Source: an uncultured Muribaculaceae bacterium
GTDB lineage: Bacteria > Bacteroidota > Bacteroidia > Bacteroidales > Muribaculaceae
Assembly (NCBI GenBank): GCA_910578305.1
Contig: CAJTQH010000064.1
Coordinates: 1-7,823 of the forward strand
Reading direction: 5' to 3'
Length of the DNA: 7,823 bases
Shown here: positions 5,249 to 7,823 of the stretch, piece after piece
How the letters are laid out: the number at the start of each line of letters is the position of its first letter
Position numbering within the stretch: the first letter of the stretch is position 1
Notes under the pieces: model-generated
Databases searched by the model: none
What the model saw: the letters and a program-made list of their open reading frames with translations, nothing else
What the model was told of the DNA's origin: nothing
Program-made: the position numbers and the translations under genes

Positions 5249-7441
5249 ATGAATCTTAATCTGACCCCTACATATAATCTTGTGCGTAAGGCTCTTGAGG
5301 AGCATCGCTATTCACTTGCCTTATCTCATCTCAGCGCCATGGCCATGGCAGTCAAAGCACCGTGGGACATTTCGCGACGCATTGACACCTTGCGCGAGAG
5401 CTATGGCTATCTGAGCCGTTACGCTCTTGACGGAGCAGAAGATCCTGAGCGTAAGCGTGTAATCGACGAGATCTCTTCCGACATACGCTGTGTTGCGTCA
5501 TCTATAATCCGCCTGTCGCTTGTCGATGATTCTCCCCGTCAATACTTTAGCGTACTCCGCTATGAGGCCCTGCAGTCAGACTCGTCCATCTCCGGTTTGC
5601 TTGACCGTTACTGCGAACTCACCTCTAAGATGGGGCTGGCTATGCTGGGCAATCCGTTCCGCAATGCCTCGGCTACAGGCAGCTTGAGAGAAGATACCGA
5701 GCGACTTGCCGATCGTATTTTCAATCTCGTGTGGGCCAGTTATCCGCTTTCCATGGACGATGAGTCGTCCTTGCGTGCGGCGCTATCCGATGAGACGTTG
5801 CCTTCTTGGTTCAAGGAACTGCTTTTGTCTGCGGTATTTTTGGGTGCGCTTGAATATTACGACGAGCGTAGGTTCGTGCTCATGGGCGAGCTGTATCTCG
5901 GCTCATACCCGGCCATGGAGGTCAAGGCTCTTGGTGCGCTGATGCTGTCCATGTGGATGCACCGCAAGTCTCTTTCGGGTCGTAGGTTCCGATCGGTGTT
6001 TGAGTCTATGGCCGAAAAGCCCTCGTGGAAAGCCGATCTTAAAATGGCCTTTATGGAACTTGTGCGCACGCGTGACACCGAGCGTATATCCCGCACACTC
6101 AACGACGAAGTCCTGCCGCAGATGATGAAGATGCGGCCCGATATCGAAAAGTCTATGTCTAAAGCCGAAAGCCCCGAAGAACTTTTGGCCGACGAAAATC
6201 CCGAATGGGCCGAGATGTTCGAGAAGTCAGGTCTTGCCGATAAGTTGAAGGAATTGAACGACATACAGGCCGACGGCGGCGATGTGATGATGAGCACATT
6301 TGCCCATCTTAAGTCATTCCCGTTCTTCTCTTCCGTTTCCAACTGGTTCTTGCCCTTCTATCTTGACAACACATCTGTCAGCTCGCTCCTCGGCGATTCG
6401 GCTGGCGATATCGGCGAGCTCATCAATCTGTCTCCTATGATGTGCGACAGCGATAAATACTCCATCCTTCTGTCGCTCGAGCGCATTCCCTCGTCTCAGC
6501 GACGCATGATGTTGCAGCAGTTCAAGGTCAGCGAGGTCAATCTCGCCGAATTGCACAATTCTGAGCTGAATCCCGAGTTGAGATCTCGTCGCAATATCTT
6601 GAATAAGTATGTACAGGACCTGTATCGTTTTTTCCGGCTTTACCGTCGGTGTGGAGAATTTCCCAAGCCGTTTGCCTCTCCGGTCAATCTGGCTGCAATA
6701 CCGATGCTTGAGCCGTATTTTGACGACAATGACGCTCTGACAGTCGTGGCCGAATTCTATTTCAAGCGCGGATATTACAATGAAGCACTCGAACTTTTCG
6801 ATACACTCATAACTCGTGGTGCGCCCACGGCACAGATGTATCAGAAAGCGGGCTATTGCCTGCAACAGACCGGACGCATCGAGGACGCCGTCGATATGTA
6901 TTCCAAAAGCGAGTTCTTGCGCCCCGACAGCCTCTGGACTCTTCGGCGCATGGCGCAGTGTTACCGCCAGCTTGGCGATGTAAGGCGGGCTCTTGATTAT
7001 TACCTCCGTGTTGCCGCGGCTAAGCCCGATGATATGGGTGTGGCACTCAGCACCGGCCATTGTTATCTCGAACTTGGCGATTATGCCGGAGCGTTGAAGC
7101 AATACTTTAAAGTTGAATTCCATACGCCCGATTCTTCCAAAGCACTACGCCCCATAGCATGGTGCCTGTTCCTCACCGGCGACTACAACCGTAGCCTCGA
7201 CTACTATCAGCGCCTGTTGCAGACACCCGATGTTTCAATGACCGACTGTCTCAATGTCGGACATCTATATATGGCCATGGCGCGATATAAGGATGCCCTT
7301 GAGTATTACCGTCTTGCCGCCGATAAGTCCGATGTGCAGGAAGTGTGGTCTAAGATTCAGACCGATCGTGCTCATCTGCTTCATGCCGGAGTCGACACTG
7401 ACATGATCGACATTGTGGCCGATGCCATCGAGCGCACATAG
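5249..7441 (+). CDS. Large tetratricopeptide-repeat protein, function unknown
   Basis: A 730-residue protein with no signal peptide or membrane segment, so probably cytoplasmic. The C-terminal third carries about six consecutive TPR units (roughly 494-525, 527-560, 561-594, 595-628, 629-661, 663-693), seen from the 34-residue spacing of helix pairs such as AGYCLQQTGRIEDAVDMYSK and GHCYLELGDYAGALKQYFKV. These form a superhelical surface for binding partner proteins. The N-terminal 480 residues are largely helical without a motif I can name. A central acidic segment containing NPEWAEMFEKSGLADKLKEL (317-336), followed by SFPFFSSVSNWFLPFY (356-371), looks conserved and resembles TPR proteins of unknown function in other Bacteroidales; this is from memory. 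No enzyme signature is visible. The ATG at 5249 gives the longest sensible product and follows a promoter-like box. It ends 43 bases before the peptidase gene, which could be co-transcribed. Confidence 0.88.
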   Translation: MNLNLTPTYNLVRKALEEHRYSLALSHLSAMAMAVKAPWDISRRIDTLRESYGYLSRYALDGAEDPERKRVIDEISSDIRCVASSIIRLSLVDDSPRQYFSVLRYEALQSDSSISGLLDRYCELTSKMGLAMLGNPFRNASATGSLREDTERLADRIFNLVWASYPLSMDDESSLRAALSDETLPSWFKELLLSAVFLGALEYYDERRFVLMGELYLGSYPAMEVKALGALMLSMWMHRKSLSGRRFRSVFESMAEKPSWKADLKMAFMELVRTRDTERISRTLNDEVLPQMMKMRPDIEKSMSKAESPEELLADENPEWAEMFEKSGLADKLKELNDIQADGGDVMMSTFAHLKSFPFFSSVSNWFLPFYLDNTSVSSLLGDSAGDIGELINLSPMMCDSDKYSILLSLERIPSSQRRMMLQQFKVSEVNLAELHNSELNPELRSRRNILNKYVQDLYRFFRLYRRCGEFPKPFASPVNLAAIPMLEPYFDDNDALTVVAEFYFKRGYYNEALELFDTLITRGAPTAQMYQKAGYCLQQTGRIEDAVDMYSKSEFLRPDSLWTLRRMAQCYRQLGDVRRALDYYLRVAAAKPDDMGVALSTGHCYLELGDYAGALKQYFKVEFHTPDSSKALRPIAWCLFLTGDYNRSLDYYQRLLQTPDVSMTDCLNVGHLYMAMARYKDALEYYRLAADKSDVQEVWSKIQTDRAHLLHAGVDTDMIDIVADAIERT

Positions 7442-7484
7442 CAGGAGCCTTCCGCTTAACGTAGCTTTTATACAACCAATTGAT

Positions 7485-7823
7485 ATGAAACGTATTTTAG
7501 TAGCAGTATTTACATTGATTTCACTTATGACACAAGCTGAAAATCCGCTGTTTAGCAAGTTTGACACGCCACATGGCACGGTGCCTTTCCATAGCATTGG
7601 CACCGCCGACTATGAGCCGGCCATCGATCGTGGCATTTCTCTCGGCCTGGCCGAGGTAGAGGCAATATGCAATAATCGTGCTGTTCCCGATTTTGACAAC
7701 ACTATTGTGGCGCTCGAAAATTCCGGAAAAGATCTCGACCGAGTGCTATACATATTCGACCCGCTTCTGTCGGCACTTTCCGACGATGAAATGATGGAAA
7801 TTTCCATGCGCGTCACTCCTAAG
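7485..7823 (+). CDS. dcp: Secreted M3-family peptidyl-dipeptidase (Dcp-like), N-terminal part (cut by window end)
   Basis: The first 113 codons of a gene that runs off the right edge. MKRILVAVFTLISLMTQA is a standard signal peptide with a cleavage site after TQA (residue 18), so the protein is exported to the periplasm. The mature start ENPLFSKFDTPHGTVPF (19-35), then the ADYEPAIDRGI block (42-52) and PDFDNTIVALENSGKDLDRV (67-86), are the conserved N-terminal helical region of M3 metallopeptidases of the peptidyl-dipeptidase Dcp type. These release dipeptides from peptide C-termini. The zinc motif HExxH lies far downstream and is outside the window, so activity cannot be judged. The upstream gap of 43 bases has no Shine-Dalgarno sequence near the ATG and only a degenerate -7-like TAGCTTTT (7462-7469), so a shared transcript with the TPR gene is possible. 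Confidence 0.88.
   Translation, partial: MKRILVAVFTLISLMTQAENPLFSKFDTPHGTVPFHSIGTADYEPAIDRGISLGLAEVEAICNNRAVPDFDNTIVALENSGKDLDRVLYIFDPLLSALSDDEMMEISMRVTPK

Noticed and set aside
6314..7123. 269-codon open frame on the minus strand opposite the TPR gene
   Set aside because: The plus-strand frame shows regular TPR periodicity through this stretch; the antisense product has no family features.
7462..7469. TAGCTTTT as a -7 box for the M3 peptidase gene
   Set aside because: The last base differs from TAnnTTTG and there is no TTTG about 20 bp upstream; too weak to list as a promoter.
1..7823. Possible defence system, mobile element, CRISPR array, tRNA or rRNA
   Set aside because: Reading both strands showed no direct-repeat array, transposase or integrase motif, or tRNA-like folds. 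Nearly all DNA is filled by ordinary housekeeping genes.

Overview
This window looks like a piece of chromosomal backbone from a member of the Bacteroidales (phylum Bacteroidota), plausibly a gut Muribaculaceae-type organism. Four things suggest this. The best promoter has the Bacteroidota form (TTTG, 20 bp, TAnnTTTG). No start codon has a convincing Shine-Dalgarno sequence. The SmpB and M3-peptidase sequences have a Bacteroidales character. The order of conserved proteins contains no mobile-element or phage genes. The family-level placement is inference; the phylum-level placement is fairly secure.

Layout. Bases 1-1093 hold the C-terminal part of a GT35 alpha-glucan (glycogen) phosphorylase with its pyridoxal-phosphate lysine. 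It is closed by a strong intrinsic terminator (1114-1151). The U-tract of that terminator doubles as the -33 element of the next promoter. That promoter drives a tight rightward unit, 1205-3939: pyrK and pyrD (the two subunits of NAD-dependent class 1B dihydroorotate dehydrogenase), a five-helix membrane protein resembling Yip1-domain proteins, and smpB (trans-translation). The junctions are a 7-base overlap, a 22-base gap and a 1-base overlap. smpB converges, with a 21-base gap, on a leftward gene (3961-5157) for an uncharacterised class I SAM methyltransferase with a THUMP-like C-terminus. A short AT-rich divergent region (5158-5248) separates it from a rightward 730-residue cytoplasmic TPR protein (5249-7441). 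The last gene, cut by the window end (7485-7823), starts a secreted M3-family (Dcp-like) peptidyl-dipeptidase.

How they work together. pyrK and pyrD form one enzyme in de novo pyrimidine synthesis. The other genes are housekeeping (glycogen turnover, ribosome rescue, probable RNA methylation, periplasmic peptide degradation) and share no obvious pathway. No CRISPR, tRNA, rRNA, insertion sequence or defence system was found. The most interesting features are regulatory: the fused terminator/promoter at 1114-1180, and the divergent region, where both genes have the same TAATTTTG box only 5-7 bases from their start codons around a 9-bp inverted repeat. The TPR protein, the membrane protein and the methyltransferase are the genes whose functions are open.
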